63,463 nt of DNA, taken from contig NZ_CAJUPA010000009.1 in NCBI RefSeq assembly GCF_910588395.1, forward strand, positions 1 to 63,463. Reading direction: 5' to 3'. Positions 16,423-25,679 of the stretch are shown here, piece after piece. The stretch is from an uncultured Faecalibaculum sp. GTDB lineage: Bacteria; Bacillota_I; Bacilli_A; Erysipelotrichales; Erysipelotrichaceae. The position numbers and the translations under genes are program-made. Each line of letters opens with the position of its first letter. Within the stretch, counting starts at the first letter, position 1. Below the pieces are notes generated by a model. The model ran no database searches. It had not been told where the DNA came from and saw nothing but the letters and a program-made list of their open reading frames with translations.

Positions 16423-17024
16423 GATTGCATTTCCTTTCCAAAATATGACAGGATTTTCAGCCCTGTCTCACCGCTCTTTTCGGGATGGAACTGGCAGGCC
16501 AGCACATGGCCCCGTCCCGCAAGTCCCGGAATCTGATACGGGCCATGGCCCGAGGTTCCAAGAACCGTGTCCGGATCCAGTCCGGTTCCGTAATAGGAGT
16601 GGTCGTAATACACATAGGGGTGATCCCCCAGGATCTCCTTCAGGGGATGATCCGGGCGGATTTCCAGTTCGTTCCAGCCAATGTGGGGTACCCGGATGGA
16701 GGGATCCTCCATCTTCACGAACTGTCCGGGCAGCATGCCCAGGCAGTCCACACCGCCGTTTTCCTGGCTGGCGTCAAAGAACGCCTGCATGCCCAGGCAG
16801 ATGCCCAGGATGGGTCTGGTCTGCGCTTTCAGCCAGTCATCCAGTCCGCTTTCATGCAGGGCCTTCATGCAGTCCTGCATGGCGCCCACACCTGGAAGGA
16901 TCAGCCGGTCGCAGCCATCCAGCACCTGCAGGTCGGAAGAGATCACATGGTCCAGCCCCAGATGGTCCAGGGCATTTTCCACACTGCGCAGGTTGCCCAT
17001 GCCGTAGTCGATGATGCCGATCAT
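16419..17024 (-). CDS. hisH: Imidazole glycerol phosphate synthase, glutaminase subunit
   Basis: A 201-residue class I glutamine amidotransferase that feeds ammonia to HisF. The nucleophile Cys is in GICLGMQAFFD, and the His/Glu pair in ACQFHPEKSGETG. IIDYGMGNLRSVENAL is the standard N-terminus. Co-translated with hisB through a 4-base overlap. Confidence 0.97.
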   Translation of the reverse strand: MIGIIDYGMGNLRSVENALDHLGLDHVISSDLQVLDGCDRLILPGVGAMQDCMKALHESGLDDWLKAQTRPILGICLGMQAFFDASQENGGVDCLGMLPGQFVKMEDPSIRVPHIGWNELEIRPDHPLKEILGDHPYVYYDHSYYGTGLDPDTVLGTSGHGPYQIPGLAGRGHVLACQFHPEKSGETGLKILSYFGKEMQS

Positions 17025-17605
17025 TCCAGCACTCCCTTGGAGCTGGGAACAGCATCGCCCTCCAGCTTCACCGCGGCTTTCAGCGCCCTGCCCAGAGCCT
17101 TGAACACCGCTTCGGCTTTGTGGTGGTCATTGGTGCCGTAGGGCACATTCACATGCAGCGTAATGCCGGCATTGAAAGCGAACGCCCGCAGAAACTCCTC
17201 CAGCATCTCGCAGGAGAAGGTCCCGATGGTGTCCCTGCTCAGACTACAATTATAAACCAGATAGGGGCGTCCTGAAATGTCAAGGGTTACATTTGCGAGA
17301 GTTTCATCCATGGGCAGTGTGAAACTGCCGTACCGGGCAATGCCCCGGCGGCTGCCCAGAGCCTGCCGGAACAGGGTGCCCAGCACAATGCCGATGTCTT
17401 CGATGGTGTGATGATCGTCCACGTCCAGGTCCCCGTCTGCCTGCACCCGCAGGCCGAATCCCGAATGAAACGCCAGGAGCTGGAGCATGTGGTCGAAGAA
17501 CCCCACACCGGTGGATACATCGCAGATCCCCTCTGTGTCATCCAGATCCAGCCACACAAAGATGTCGGTTTCCTTTGTGGTCCGCCGCTGATCAGCTGTC
17601 CGCAT
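17021..17605 (-). CDS. hisB: Imidazoleglycerol-phosphate dehydratase
   Basis: A 194-residue manganese enzyme making imidazole acetol phosphate. It shows both HHxxE-type metal motifs: DVDDHHTIEDIGIVLG and GTNDHHKAEAVFKALG, plus GVGFFDHML. It is the single-function form, without the histidinol phosphatase domain found in E. coli HisB. It overlaps the end of hisC by 14 bases. Confidence 0.97.
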   Translation of the reverse strand: MRTADQRRTTKETDIFVWLDLDDTEGICDVSTGVGFFDHMLQLLAFHSGFGLRVQADGDLDVDDHHTIEDIGIVLGTLFRQALGSRRGIARYGSFTLPMDETLANVTLDISGRPYLVYNCSLSRDTIGTFSCEMLEEFLRAFAFNAGITLHVNVPYGTNDHHKAEAVFKALGRALKAAVKLEGDAVPSSKGVLE

Positions 17606-18623
17606 TGACTGTCTCCTTTCCGCCGGCTGCCGTCACATCCCGCAGCGCCTGCAGCAGCCAGTCGTTTTCCACCGGCAGCCCCACGGTGATGCGGATCTGG
17701 TCCTTTCCCTTCCAGGTCCGGACAATGATGCCGGCTTCCTCCAGTTTCTGCCCCAGCGCCTCCATGCCGGCTCCCTGCAGGAACAGGAAATTGGCACCGG
17801 AGGGCTGTACCGGCAGCTGCAGCTCTGTCAGCGACGCCAGCAGCCGCTGACGTTCCCTGACCGTCTGCCGGATGCGTTCATCAAACTGATCTGCCTGCTG
17901 CAGCAGCGCTGTGCCTGCCGCCTGGGTGAAGGCATTCACACCGAAGGGCACTTTGCAGGGACGGATCCTGGCCATATTCTCTTCGGAAGACACCAGAAAT
18001 CCCAGCCGGAGTCCCGCTGCGCCCAGTGCCTTGGAGAGCGTCCGGGTAATGTACAGATTCGGCCACTGTTCCAGCTCGCCCAGCATGCTCTGATCCGAGA
18101 AATCCATGTAGGCTTCATCCACCACCACCGGAACATGGGGCATGGCCTGCAACAGCGCCCGGATTTCCGGACGGCTCAGCACCAGACCCGTGGGATTGTT
18201 CGGATTGGAAATCACCACCAGTCCGGCATTCTTTCCGGCTTCCTTCAGCGCTTCGGTGTCTCCTGCCGGCACTTTGACAATGGGCGCCTTCTGCAGGGAG
18301 ACATAGTAATCGTACATGGAAAAATCCGGATCCCAGGTCACCAGCGGTTTGTCCGAACCTGTGCACAGGCTGATCATCAGCCCCAGGACGGCATCCGAGC
18401 CGTTTCCCGCCAGCACCTGCCCGGGTGTCAGCCCGGCGTAACCGGCATAGGCGGCATGCAGTGCTTCACAGCTGTCATCCGGATACCGGTTGAAAGCCAG
18501 TTCATCCAGAGCCCGGTGCAGCCCGTTCAGGATTTCCGGCGGAAAGTTCTCGCTGGATTCATTGGCGTTCAGCATCAGACCGCCGCTCTGTCTGGCTTCG
18601 TACCGTTCGATTTCTGCCATCAC
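17592..18623 (-). CDS. hisC: Histidinol-phosphate aminotransferase
   Basis: A 343-residue PLP enzyme of fold type I that transaminates imidazole acetol phosphate to histidinol phosphate. LNANESSENFP, LAGNGSDAVLG, VISNPNNPTG and VVDEAYMDFS are visible, with the PLP lysine in ITRTLSKALGAAGLRLGF. Start overlaps the hisD stop. Confidence 0.96.
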   Translation of the reverse strand: MMAEIERYEARQSGGLMLNANESSENFPPEILNGLHRALDELAFNRYPDDSCEALHAAYAGYAGLTPGQVLAGNGSDAVLGLMISLCTGSDKPLVTWDPDFSMYDYYVSLQKAPIVKVPAGDTEALKEAGKNAGLVVISNPNNPTGLVLSRPEIRALLQAMPHVPVVVDEAYMDFSDQSMLGELEQWPNLYITRTLSKALGAAGLRLGFLVSSEENMARIRPCKVPFGVNAFTQAAGTALLQQADQFDERIRQTVRERQRLLASLTELQLPVQPSGANFLFLQGAGMEALGQKLEEAGIIVRTWKGKDQIRITVGLPVENDWLLQALRDVTAAGGKETVNADS

Positions 18624-19924
18624 TGACCGCCTTTCTGTCTGTCTGCCGCCACGCGGATGGCTGCCGCATTGGCGTGAGCCTGCAGGTGTTCGGCCTGCGC
18701 CAGAGTCATGATCGCCTCTGCATCCTGTTCCAGCTGCTCAGGGCTGTAGTGCAGGAAACTGCTGCGTTTCACGAAGGCATCCACGCCCAGGGCACTGGAG
18801 AACTTTGCGGTGCCGGAGGTGGGCAGCACATGGTTGGTCCCGCCGTAATAGTCACCGATGGATTCACAGGTGCTGTAGCCCAGGAACACGCTGCCCGCAT
18901 GCCGGACCTGTCCCAGCCAGTTCATGGGGTTTTCCACCATGAGCTCCAGGTGCTCCGGTGCGATGCGGTTGGCCACCTGGAGACATTTTTCCATGGAACT
19001 GCACAGGATGCTGCGGCCGTAGTCAGCCAGGGAGGCAGCTGCAATGTCTTTTTTCGGCAGCGTTTCCAGCTGTCGGACCAGTTCCCGGTTCACCTGATCA
19101 ATCACGGTCTGTTCCGTGGTCACCAGCATGGCACTGGCCAGGGGGTCGTGTTCTGCCTGAGACAGCAGATCCGCCGCGATCCAGGCAGGATCGGCTCCGG
19201 CATCCGCAATCACCAGGATCTCGCTGGGTCCGGCGATCATGTCAATGTCCACCGTTCCGAACACCAGTTTCTTGGCTGCAGCCACAAAGGCATTGCCCGG
19301 CCCCACGATTTTGTCCACCGGCGCAATGGTTTCCGTTCCGTAGGCCATGGCTGCAATGGCCTGTGCACCGCCGGTGACATAGATTTCCGTGACCCCGGCC
19401 AGTTTCGCCGCACAGGCAATGGCCGGCTCGATGAGACCGTTTTCCGCCGGCGGCGTCATCATGACGATGCGCTTCACGCCGGCCACTCTGGCGGGGATCG
19501 CATTCATCAGCACGCTGGATGGATACTGGGCCCGGCCTCCCGGCACATAGATGCCCACTGCATCCAGCGGCAGCACCCGCTGGCCCAGATACACCCCGTT
19601 GTCCCGGGTGAGAATGAAACTGTTTGTTTTCTGCGCCTGGTGAAAGGCCAGAATGTTGTCCCTGGCTCCCTGCAGCGCCTGCACAAAGGCAGGATCGGCC
19701 TGACTGGCCAGTTCATCAATCTGTTCCTGGGTGAGTTTCAGCGTCCGGATGCTGCGGTGGTCAAATTTCAGCGCCAGATCCCGCAGCGCCTGGTCCCCTG
19801 TCTGCCGGACCTGATCAATGATGTCCGCCGCCGCTTTGTAGATGTCGCCGCTGATGGTCTGCGTCCGGCTTTTGAGCCAGGCTGTCAGACTCTCCAGATC
19901 GGCGGCATTCAGTTCCCTGAGCAT
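18620..19924 (-). CDS. hisD: Histidinol dehydrogenase
   Basis: A 434-residue zinc enzyme doing the last two NAD-dependent oxidations to histidine. Family motifs: GIYVPGGRAQYPSSVLMNA, VYVTGGAQAIAAMAYG-like YVTGGAQAIAAMAYG, VGPGNAFVAAAK, DMIAGPSEILVIAD, SQAEHDPLASA, and the late AEHLELM and GGTNHVLPT. It overlaps the end of hisG by 16 bases. Confidence 0.97.
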   Translation of the reverse strand: MLRELNAADLESLTAWLKSRTQTISGDIYKAAADIIDQVRQTGDQALRDLALKFDHRSIRTLKLTQEQIDELASQADPAFVQALQGARDNILAFHQAQKTNSFILTRDNGVYLGQRVLPLDAVGIYVPGGRAQYPSSVLMNAIPARVAGVKRIVMMTPPAENGLIEPAIACAAKLAGVTEIYVTGGAQAIAAMAYGTETIAPVDKIVGPGNAFVAAAKKLVFGTVDIDMIAGPSEILVIADAGADPAWIAADLLSQAEHDPLASAMLVTTEQTVIDQVNRELVRQLETLPKKDIAAASLADYGRSILCSSMEKCLQVANRIAPEHLELMVENPMNWLGQVRHAGSVFLGYSTCESIGDYYGGTNHVLPTSGTAKFSSALGVDAFVKRSSFLHYSPEQLEQDAEAIMTLAQAEHLQAHANAAAIRVAADRQKGGQ

Positions 19925-20595
19925 GTGTATTCCCCTTTCCTGTCTTTCTCTTTTTTCATGGCCTGTTCCCGGTCCACTTCCAGGGACAGGTCCCGCACCA
20001 GTTCCAGGATCTCCTGCTTCTTCGTCCGGAATGCGGCTTTGTTCACGATGAGCCGGGCGCTGACCGGCGCCACATCATCCAGAACAACCAGTCCGTTTTC
20101 CTTCAGCGTGGTGCCGGTTTCCATGATGTCCACGATCCCGTCGCAGAGTCCCAGCAGCGGGGACAGCTCCACGGAGCCGTCGATCTTGATGATCTCCACG
20201 TCCATGCCCCGGTCATTGAAGTATTTTGTGGCCACATTGGGATACTTCGTACCGATGCGTAGATGGCCGTCCCGGTTGAAGAGATCCGTTTCCGGCAATG
20301 CAGCCACGATGAACTTGCAGACGCCGATTTTCAGATCCAGCACCTCGTAGTAGTCCTTCGGTCCTTCCAGGATCGTATCCTTGCCCACGACTCCGGCATC
20401 CGCCACACCATGCATGACATAGGTGAGGCAGTCGTTGGACTTCACCAGAAAGTATTTCAGATCCTTCCGGGTGTCTTCAAACACCAGCTGCCGGCCCTGA
20501 TTGCGCAGAGGCTCAATGCCATAGCCGGAACGCTCCAGCATGTCCACGGTTTTCCGTTCCAGCCGTCCTTTGGTCAGCGCCAGGGAAACAGTCAT
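19909..20595 (-). CDS. hisG: ATP phosphoribosyltransferase, short catalytic form
   Basis: First committed step: joins ATP and PRPP. The 228-residue length marks the short form that lacks the C-terminal histidine-binding domain and needs HisZ. SLALTKGRLERKT, DAGVVGKDTI and the PRPP loop GIVDIMETGTTLKENGL are clear. The HisZ gene lies directly upstream with a 4-base overlap, as expected. Confidence 0.97.
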   Translation of the reverse strand: MTVSLALTKGRLERKTVDMLERSGYGIEPLRNQGRQLVFEDTRKDLKYFLVKSNDCLTYVMHGVADAGVVGKDTILEGPKDYYEVLDLKIGVCKFIVAALPETDLFNRDGHLRIGTKYPNVATKYFNDRGMDVEIIKIDGSVELSPLLGLCDGIVDIMETGTTLKENGLVVLDDVAPVSARLIVNKAAFRTKKQEILELVRDLSLEVDREQAMKKEKDRKGEYTCSGN

Positions 20596-21695
20596 GCCAG
20601 CACCTCCAGTCCGCCTTCTTCTTCCGTGTATTCAATGACACAGGGCATTTCCTCCCGGATCTTCCGGGCCACATCCATGGCCTGCACCAGCGTATCCGGT
20701 CCGGTGCGCACCACAGCCGTTTCCGGGGGCGCTGCTTCCGGTTCCAGTTCCGTGAGGTAATCCAGCTTCACGGAAAAGCCGCAGGCCGGCTCCGCAGAGC
20801 CGAACTTTTCCAGCAGCCCGTCGTAGCGGCCGCCGGAGAGAACGCTGGTTCCGGTTCCCGGGACATAGCCTTCAAAGATCAGGGAGCTGTAGTAGTTCAG
20901 ATGCGGGATCTTGCCCAGGTCCACCGTCACACATGCCTGGTAACCCAGCTGTTCCAGCCCGTCCATGCGCTCTTCCAGCCCGTCCAGGCAGGCCTGCTGC
21001 TGCGGGGTGAAAGCCACGGTCCTGGCGGTGTCCAGGGCTTCCCGTCCGCCGGAGAGCAGCGGCAACATCAGGAAGAACTCTTTCCGGGGAATCTGATTGT
21101 CCTTGAGATACCGTTCCAGATCCGGAAGGCTCTTGCGGTCAATCAGATCGGCCAGGGCCGCTGTATCCGCTTCGCCAAGTCCCAGAGTCTGCACCGCATC
21201 CTGGAAAAACCGCACATCACCGGTTTCCAGGATCCAGCCCGGTTGATGCACCGCATCCAGCACCTGACAGGCCAGCAGCAGGATTTCCAGGTCCCCGGCT
21301 GCAGGCAGACCGATCATTTCCACGCCGCAGTCCGTCACCTGCACCCGCCTGCCTCCGAACAGCTGCCGCTGCTTGAAGACATCCTCGGTGTAGAACAGCC
21401 GAAGGGGACGTCTGTCCCGCAGCTTTGTGCTGGCGGTACGCGCAATGGGCACGGTCATGTCCAGCCGCAGCACCAGCATGTCGCCGCTGCCATCCTGGAT
21501 CCGGAACATTTCGGATTCATCCGCATCGGCAAACGCCGCTGTGTAGGTGGACAGATATTCCATGGCCGGTGTGCTCACCGGACGGCAGCCGTTTCGGACA
21601 AAGACCTCTTCTATGGCCTGCCTCAGCACCCGTTTGCGCCGGACTTCTCCGGGCATGCAGTCCCTGGCTCCGGCCGGGATCTGAATCTGATTCAT
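20592..21695 (-). CDS. hisZ: ATP phosphoribosyltransferase regulatory subunit
   Basis: A 367-residue HisRS-like protein without tRNA-charging activity that forms the allosteric complex with short HisG. It has the class II synthetase-like core (GDMLVLRLDMTVPIAR, RLFYTEDVFK, YYSSLIFEGYVPGTG, VLSGGRYDGLLEKFG) but no anticodon-binding domain of full HisRS. First gene of the his operon, behind the T-box leader. Confidence 0.95.
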   Translation of the reverse strand: MNQIQIPAGARDCMPGEVRRKRVLRQAIEEVFVRNGCRPVSTPAMEYLSTYTAAFADADESEMFRIQDGSGDMLVLRLDMTVPIARTASTKLRDRRPLRLFYTEDVFKQRQLFGGRRVQVTDCGVEMIGLPAAGDLEILLLACQVLDAVHQPGWILETGDVRFFQDAVQTLGLGEADTAALADLIDRKSLPDLERYLKDNQIPRKEFFLMLPLLSGGREALDTARTVAFTPQQQACLDGLEERMDGLEQLGYQACVTVDLGKIPHLNYYSSLIFEGYVPGTGTSVLSGGRYDGLLEKFGSAEPACGFSVKLDYLTELEPEAAPPETAVVRTGPDTLVQAMDVARKIREEMPCVIEYTEEEGGLEVLA

Positions 21696-21776
21696 ATAGT
21701 CTCCTTTCCGCGGCCGCCAGCAGCCGGTTCCGCGTGTTTGCTGTATGGGGGCTGGCGGGCATCATGCTGTATATGC

Positions 21777-22055
21777 AAAAAGCCCCCGTCCCGCAAAGGA
21801 CGGAAGCTCGTTCCGTGGTCCCACCTCTGTTCGCGGTTCCCTCGCAGAAACCGCCTTGAAGAGTGCCTGCTGACACTCCGGTCCGGTAACGGGGACTGCC
21901 GTTCTGCACTACTGAGCATCCGGTTCTGTGACCCGGACTGCCGTTTGCGCAGACCGCTTCCGGAGGTGTTTCGGCAGGAACAGCCCGGTCCTTTCACCGG
22001 ACGGACCGTCTCTGAAGACTGTTTTCTGCGTACTGATTCCGGTCATCGCGTTATA
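21777..22055 (-). promoter_or_regulatory. T-box riboswitch, tRNA-His type
   Basis: Leader of the his operon, read leftward. The conserved T-box motif AGAGGTGGGACCACGG (about 21814-21829) is followed by the terminator hairpin CCGTCC-TTTGC-GGGACGG and a T run (21777-21803). Upstream are about 200 bases of stem-forming sequence. Uncharged tRNA pairs its acceptor end with the TGGN bulge to favour antitermination. Here N is G, which pairs with the C73 discriminator typical of tRNA-His. I could not fix the specifier codon by eye. Confidence 0.85.
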
Positions 22056-22061
22056 CATAAG

Positions 22062-22090
22062 ACCTTACGGTCCGTTATCTCGGTTGTCAA
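22062..22090 (-). promoter_or_regulatory. his operon promoter
   Basis: Read leftward: perfect -35 TTGACA (22085-22090), 17-base spacer and a weak -10 TAAGGT (22062-22067), placed just before the T-box leader. Confidence 0.5.
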
Positions 22091-22107
22091 TTCCGGTGCC
22101 GGCTGCT

Positions 22108-24033
22108 TTACGCAGCGGTGTTCCGGATATAATTCAGGGCGCCGCCATGCCGGAGCAGTTCATAGTCCTCCGGCGTGATTTCGCAGTTCATCAGGTATTC
22201 CGTTCCCCTGGTCCGGTTCTTCACCGTCACCTGACCCGCAGCCGCCTGGGACGTGTCTTCAATGACCAGCACATCCAGCTCGTCAATGTCGTCGTAGTCT
22301 GCCGGATCCGCGAAGGTCAGCGGCAGAATGCCGAAGTTGATCAGGTTGGCTTTGTGGATCCGGGCAAAGCTTTTTGCCAGCACCGCCTTGATGCCCAGAT
22401 ACATCGGTGCCATGGCGGCGTGTTCCCGGGAACTGCCCTGGCCGTAGTTTTCACCCGCCACGATGAATCCGCCGCCCTGCTCTTTGCAGATGTCCGCAAA
22501 TCCTTCCTTGTTGTTGCGGAACACGAACGTGGACAGCTTTTCAATGTTGGAGCGGTAGGGCAGCACTTCGGCGCCCGCAGGGGCAATGTGATCCGTGGTG
22601 ATGTTGTCCGGCAGCTTGATGACTGCCTTTTTCTCCAGGGAAGGCGACAGCGGATCGTTTTCCGGCAGCGGCCGGATGTTGGGCCCCATGACGATTTCCA
22701 CGGACGCCGGGTCTTCAGACGGCTGGCAGATCATGGAATCATCCACATACACCGGTTCTTCCGGAATGCTGTCGCTGTAGTTGACACCGGCAGGATCCGT
22801 GAAGACACCGGCAACGGCGCTGGCGGCTGCCGTTTCCGGAGACACCAGGTACACCCCAGCGCTCAGGGTCCCGCTGCGGCCGTAGAAATTCCGGTTGAAG
22901 GTCCGCAGGGAAACGCCATCGGTTTTCGGCGACTGCCCCATGCCGATGCAGGGACCGCAGGTGCATTCCAGGATCCGGGCACCGGCCTTTACAAAAGTGG
23001 CCAGCGCACCGTTTTCAATGAGCTTGGTCAGCACCTGGCGGCTGCCGGGAGAGACTGTCAGGCTCACACCCGGTGCCACGGTTTTCCCTTCCAGCACATT
23101 GGCGGCTTTCATCAGATCCTCGAAGCCGCTGTTGGTGCAGGAGCCGATGGACACCTGATCGACTTTCATGCCCGCCAGTTCCCGGACCGGCTTCACATTG
23201 TCCGGGGAATGGGGACAGGCAGCCAGGGGCTGCAGCCTGTTCAGATCGATGACAATGGTTTCGTCATAGACCGCCTCCTCATCCGCAGCCAGGGGCATCC
23301 AGTCTTCTTCCCGCTGCTGACGCGCCAGAAACTGCCGGGTGATGTCATCCGAGGGGAATACGGACGTGGTGGCTCCCAGTTCGGCGCCCATGTTGGTGAT
23401 CGTGGCCCGCTGATAGACAGACAGCGATTCCAGCCCGGGACCGGAATACTCGAAGATCCGGCCCACACCGCCTTTGACCGAAAGCCGCCGCAGCAGTTCC
23501 AGAATGATGTCCTTGGCGCTTGTTCCATGAGGCAGCGCACCTTCCAGCCGCACATTCACCACCTGCGGCCACAGGATGCGGTAGGGCAGACCGGCCATGG
23601 CCTTGGCCACGTCCAGTCCCCCGGCACCGATGGCAATGGAAGCCATGGCACCGGCTGTGGGGGTATGGGAATCGGATCCAATCAGGGTGCGCCCGGGTTT
23701 TGCGAACCGTTCCAGATGCACCTGATGGCAGATGCCGTTGCCCGGCCGGGAGAAGAGCACCCCGTGTTTTGCTGCCACCGACTGCAGGTAGGCATGATCG
23801 TCCGCGTTCATGAACCCGGACTGCAGCGTGTTGTGATCCACATAGGAAACGGAAAGCTCGGTTTTCACCTGGTCCACACCCATGGCTTCCAGCTGTATAT
23901 AGGCCATGGTTCCGGTGGCATCCTGGGTCAGTGTCTGATCGATGACCAGTTCCACCGGTTCACCGGCTACCGGTGTGCCGGAGACCACATGGCTTTCAAG
24001 AATCTTCTGTACAAGATTTTTCGGCATCTGCAT
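22108..24033 (-). CDS. Aconitate hydratase
   Basis: A 641-residue iron-sulphur enzyme interconverting citrate and isocitrate, of the compact mitochondrial-like/clostridial type (about 640 residues rather than the 900 of AcnA). Cluster ligands are visible in SIGSCTNSGFEDLM and CTCGPCIGMGQSP. Other motifs are GSDSHTPTAGAM and AGENYGQGSSREHAAMAP. It is divergent from the citrate synthase gene, with 160 bases between the two starts, and isocitrate dehydrogenase follows, so all three steps to 2-oxoglutarate are encoded together. Confidence 0.95.
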   Translation of the reverse strand: MQMPKNLVQKILESHVVSGTPVAGEPVELVIDQTLTQDATGTMAYIQLEAMGVDQVKTELSVSYVDHNTLQSGFMNADDHAYLQSVAAKHGVLFSRPGNGICHQVHLERFAKPGRTLIGSDSHTPTAGAMASIAIGAGGLDVAKAMAGLPYRILWPQVVNVRLEGALPHGTSAKDIILELLRRLSVKGGVGRIFEYSGPGLESLSVYQRATITNMGAELGATTSVFPSDDITRQFLARQQREEDWMPLAADEEAVYDETIVIDLNRLQPLAACPHSPDNVKPVRELAGMKVDQVSIGSCTNSGFEDLMKAANVLEGKTVAPGVSLTVSPGSRQVLTKLIENGALATFVKAGARILECTCGPCIGMGQSPKTDGVSLRTFNRNFYGRSGTLSAGVYLVSPETAAASAVAGVFTDPAGVNYSDSIPEEPVYVDDSMICQPSEDPASVEIVMGPNIRPLPENDPLSPSLEKKAVIKLPDNITTDHIAPAGAEVLPYRSNIEKLSTFVFRNNKEGFADICKEQGGGFIVAGENYGQGSSREHAAMAPMYLGIKAVLAKSFARIHKANLINFGILPLTFADPADYDDIDELDVLVIEDTSQAAAGQVTVKNRTRGTEYLMNCEITPEDYELLRHGGALNYIRNTAA

Positions 24034-24055
24034 CCCTCATTTCTTCATGAAAAAC

Positions 24056-24085
24056 AGTATAGCAAATGCCGCAGGATTTTTGTAA
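24056..24085 (-). promoter_or_regulatory. Aconitase promoter
   Basis: Read leftward: -10 TATACT (24056-24061) with TTTACA/TTACAA as -35 about 18-19 bases upstream, 23 bases before the start codon. Confidence 0.45.
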
Positions 24086-24194
24086 AAATTTTCAGTCCTG
24101 CAACAAGTTTCATCTTTCGTGCTATACTATCAAAACGACGGTCCTGCCCGCAGCGGACAGGACCCGATGCAAGAAGGAAGGAAGCTGCTGCTGT

Positions 24195-25478
24195 ATGGAA
24201 CTGGAAAAGGACGACCTGCGGACGCTGTATACCGAAAGCGCCCGAAACAACCTCATCGATCCCTCGCTCTACGCCCGTTACCGGGTCAAGCAGGGACTGC
24301 GGAATGAAAACGGCACCGGCGTCAAAGTGGGACTTACCCGGATCTGCGACGTGGTCGGCTACCAGATGATTCACGGACACAAGCACGACACGGAAGGCCA
24401 GCTCATCTACCGGGGCTACACCATTGACGATCTGGTCCGCCGGATCCGGGAATCCGGAACCAGTCTGGGATATGAAACCACCGCCTTTCTGCTGATATTC
24501 GGACATCTCCCGGATGAAAACGAGCTGCAGGCTTTCCGGCGGACGCTTCATCAGAACATTCACACGGATTTCATTTCCGCCGCCTATCCCACCAGCAACC
24601 TGCTCAATGCCATGCAGATCGAAGTGCTGAAAATGTACGCTCAGGATGAGAATCCGGACAATGACGAACTGGAGGACCGCATGGTCAAGGGCCTGTCCAT
24701 CCTGGCTTCCCTGCCGCTGTTCGTGTTCTCCAACCACACCGGCACCAAGATCGACGCTTATCCCCTGAAAGACGGGTCCCTGGCGGAAAACATCCTGTAT
24801 ATGGACCGTCAGGGAGGGTCCTTCACACCGGCGGAAGCCAGCGTTCTGGACATCCTGCTCATGATCCACGCCGATCACGGCGGAGGCAACAATTCCGCCT
24901 TCACCGATGTGGTTCTCACCAGCACCGGCACGGACATCTATTCCTGCATCTCCGCAGCCATGGGTTCCCTGAAGGGCCCCAAGCACGGCGGGGCCGCCAA
25001 CAAGATGGCGCAGCAGTATGAAGCCATTGTGCAGGAAACCGGCATCACCACCGATCCGGCGGTACTGGAGGATCTCTGCTGGCGGATGCTGTCAAAAGAA
25101 TTCGGAGACAGAAGCGGCCTGATCTACGGCATCGGTCATGCGATTTACACAAAGAGCGATCCCCGGGCCCGGATGATCAAAGAAGCCTGCCGGCAGCTGG
25201 CAGCGGAAAAAGGCGAAGAGGAAGCCTTTGCCATGATGGAAGCACTGGAAGAAACCGCCTGCCGGGTCATGAAGAAAGCCAAAGGCGTTCAGGTCTGTGC
25301 CAATGTGGACTTCTACTCGGGATTCGCCTACCGGATGCTGGGCATCGAACCGGAGCTGTTCGTTCCTCTCTTTGCCATATCCCGCACAGCCGGCTGGATT
25401 GCCCATCACCTGGAGAACCGGCAGAACAACCGGAAACTGATCCGTCCTGCCAACATCTACGTGGGAGAACGCTGGTAG
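24195..25478 (+). CDS. Citrate synthase
   Basis: Condenses acetyl-CoA and oxaloacetate. The start is the ATG giving MELEKDDLRTL (427 residues), preceded by GAAGGAAGG; the frame is open further upstream but without a ribosome site. Catalytic residues are visible: His in MIHADHGGGNNS, His in GIGHAIYTKSDPRA, and Asp in ANVDFYSGF, plus SLKGPKHGGAANKM. The length and IYRGYTIDDL fit the Gram-positive group. A TATACT -10 box lies at 24123-24128. Divergent from aconitase, convergent with isocitrate dehydrogenase. Confidence 0.95.
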   Translation: MELEKDDLRTLYTESARNNLIDPSLYARYRVKQGLRNENGTGVKVGLTRICDVVGYQMIHGHKHDTEGQLIYRGYTIDDLVRRIRESGTSLGYETTAFLLIFGHLPDENELQAFRRTLHQNIHTDFISAAYPTSNLLNAMQIEVLKMYAQDENPDNDELEDRMVKGLSILASLPLFVFSNHTGTKIDAYPLKDGSLAENILYMDRQGGSFTPAEASVLDILLMIHADHGGGNNSAFTDVVLTSTGTDIYSCISAAMGSLKGPKHGGAANKMAQQYEAIVQETGITTDPAVLEDLCWRMLSKEFGDRSGLIYGIGHAIYTKSDPRARMIKEACRQLAAEKGEEEAFAMMEALEETACRVMKKAKGVQVCANVDFYSGFAYRMLGIEPELFVPLFAISRTAGWIAHHLENRQNNRKLIRPANIYVGERW

Positions 25479-25510
25479 CCGGTCTTTTCGCCAGACAGCC
25501 CAACAGACAG

Positions 25511-25560
25511 AATCCGCAGTCCTCTGCCTGCCCGTGATGCAGGAGAACTGCGGATTTTTC
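25511..25560. terminator. Bidirectional terminator
   Basis: Long stem AATCCGCAGT-CCTC-TGC / GCA-GGAG-AACTGCGGATT followed by TTTT on the plus strand, between the convergent citrate synthase and isocitrate dehydrogenase genes. Confidence 0.8.
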
Positions 25561-25679
25561 TGTTTTTCCATCTCCGGATGGCCTTGCATGTCATGCCGGA
25601 TCCATGCCTGCCGCCATCCGGTGCCCCGGCCTGATCGGCAGACGAAAAACCGGATCGCAGGATCCGGTCAGATTCAGAT

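Noticed and set aside
21928..24369. 813-codon plus-strand open frame
   Set aside because: Antisense to aconitase, whose conserved motifs are on the minus strand; runs through the T-box leader and into the citrate synthase start.
24045..24986. 313-codon minus-strand frame
   Set aside because: Antisense to citrate synthase; lacks a ribosome site and family likeness.
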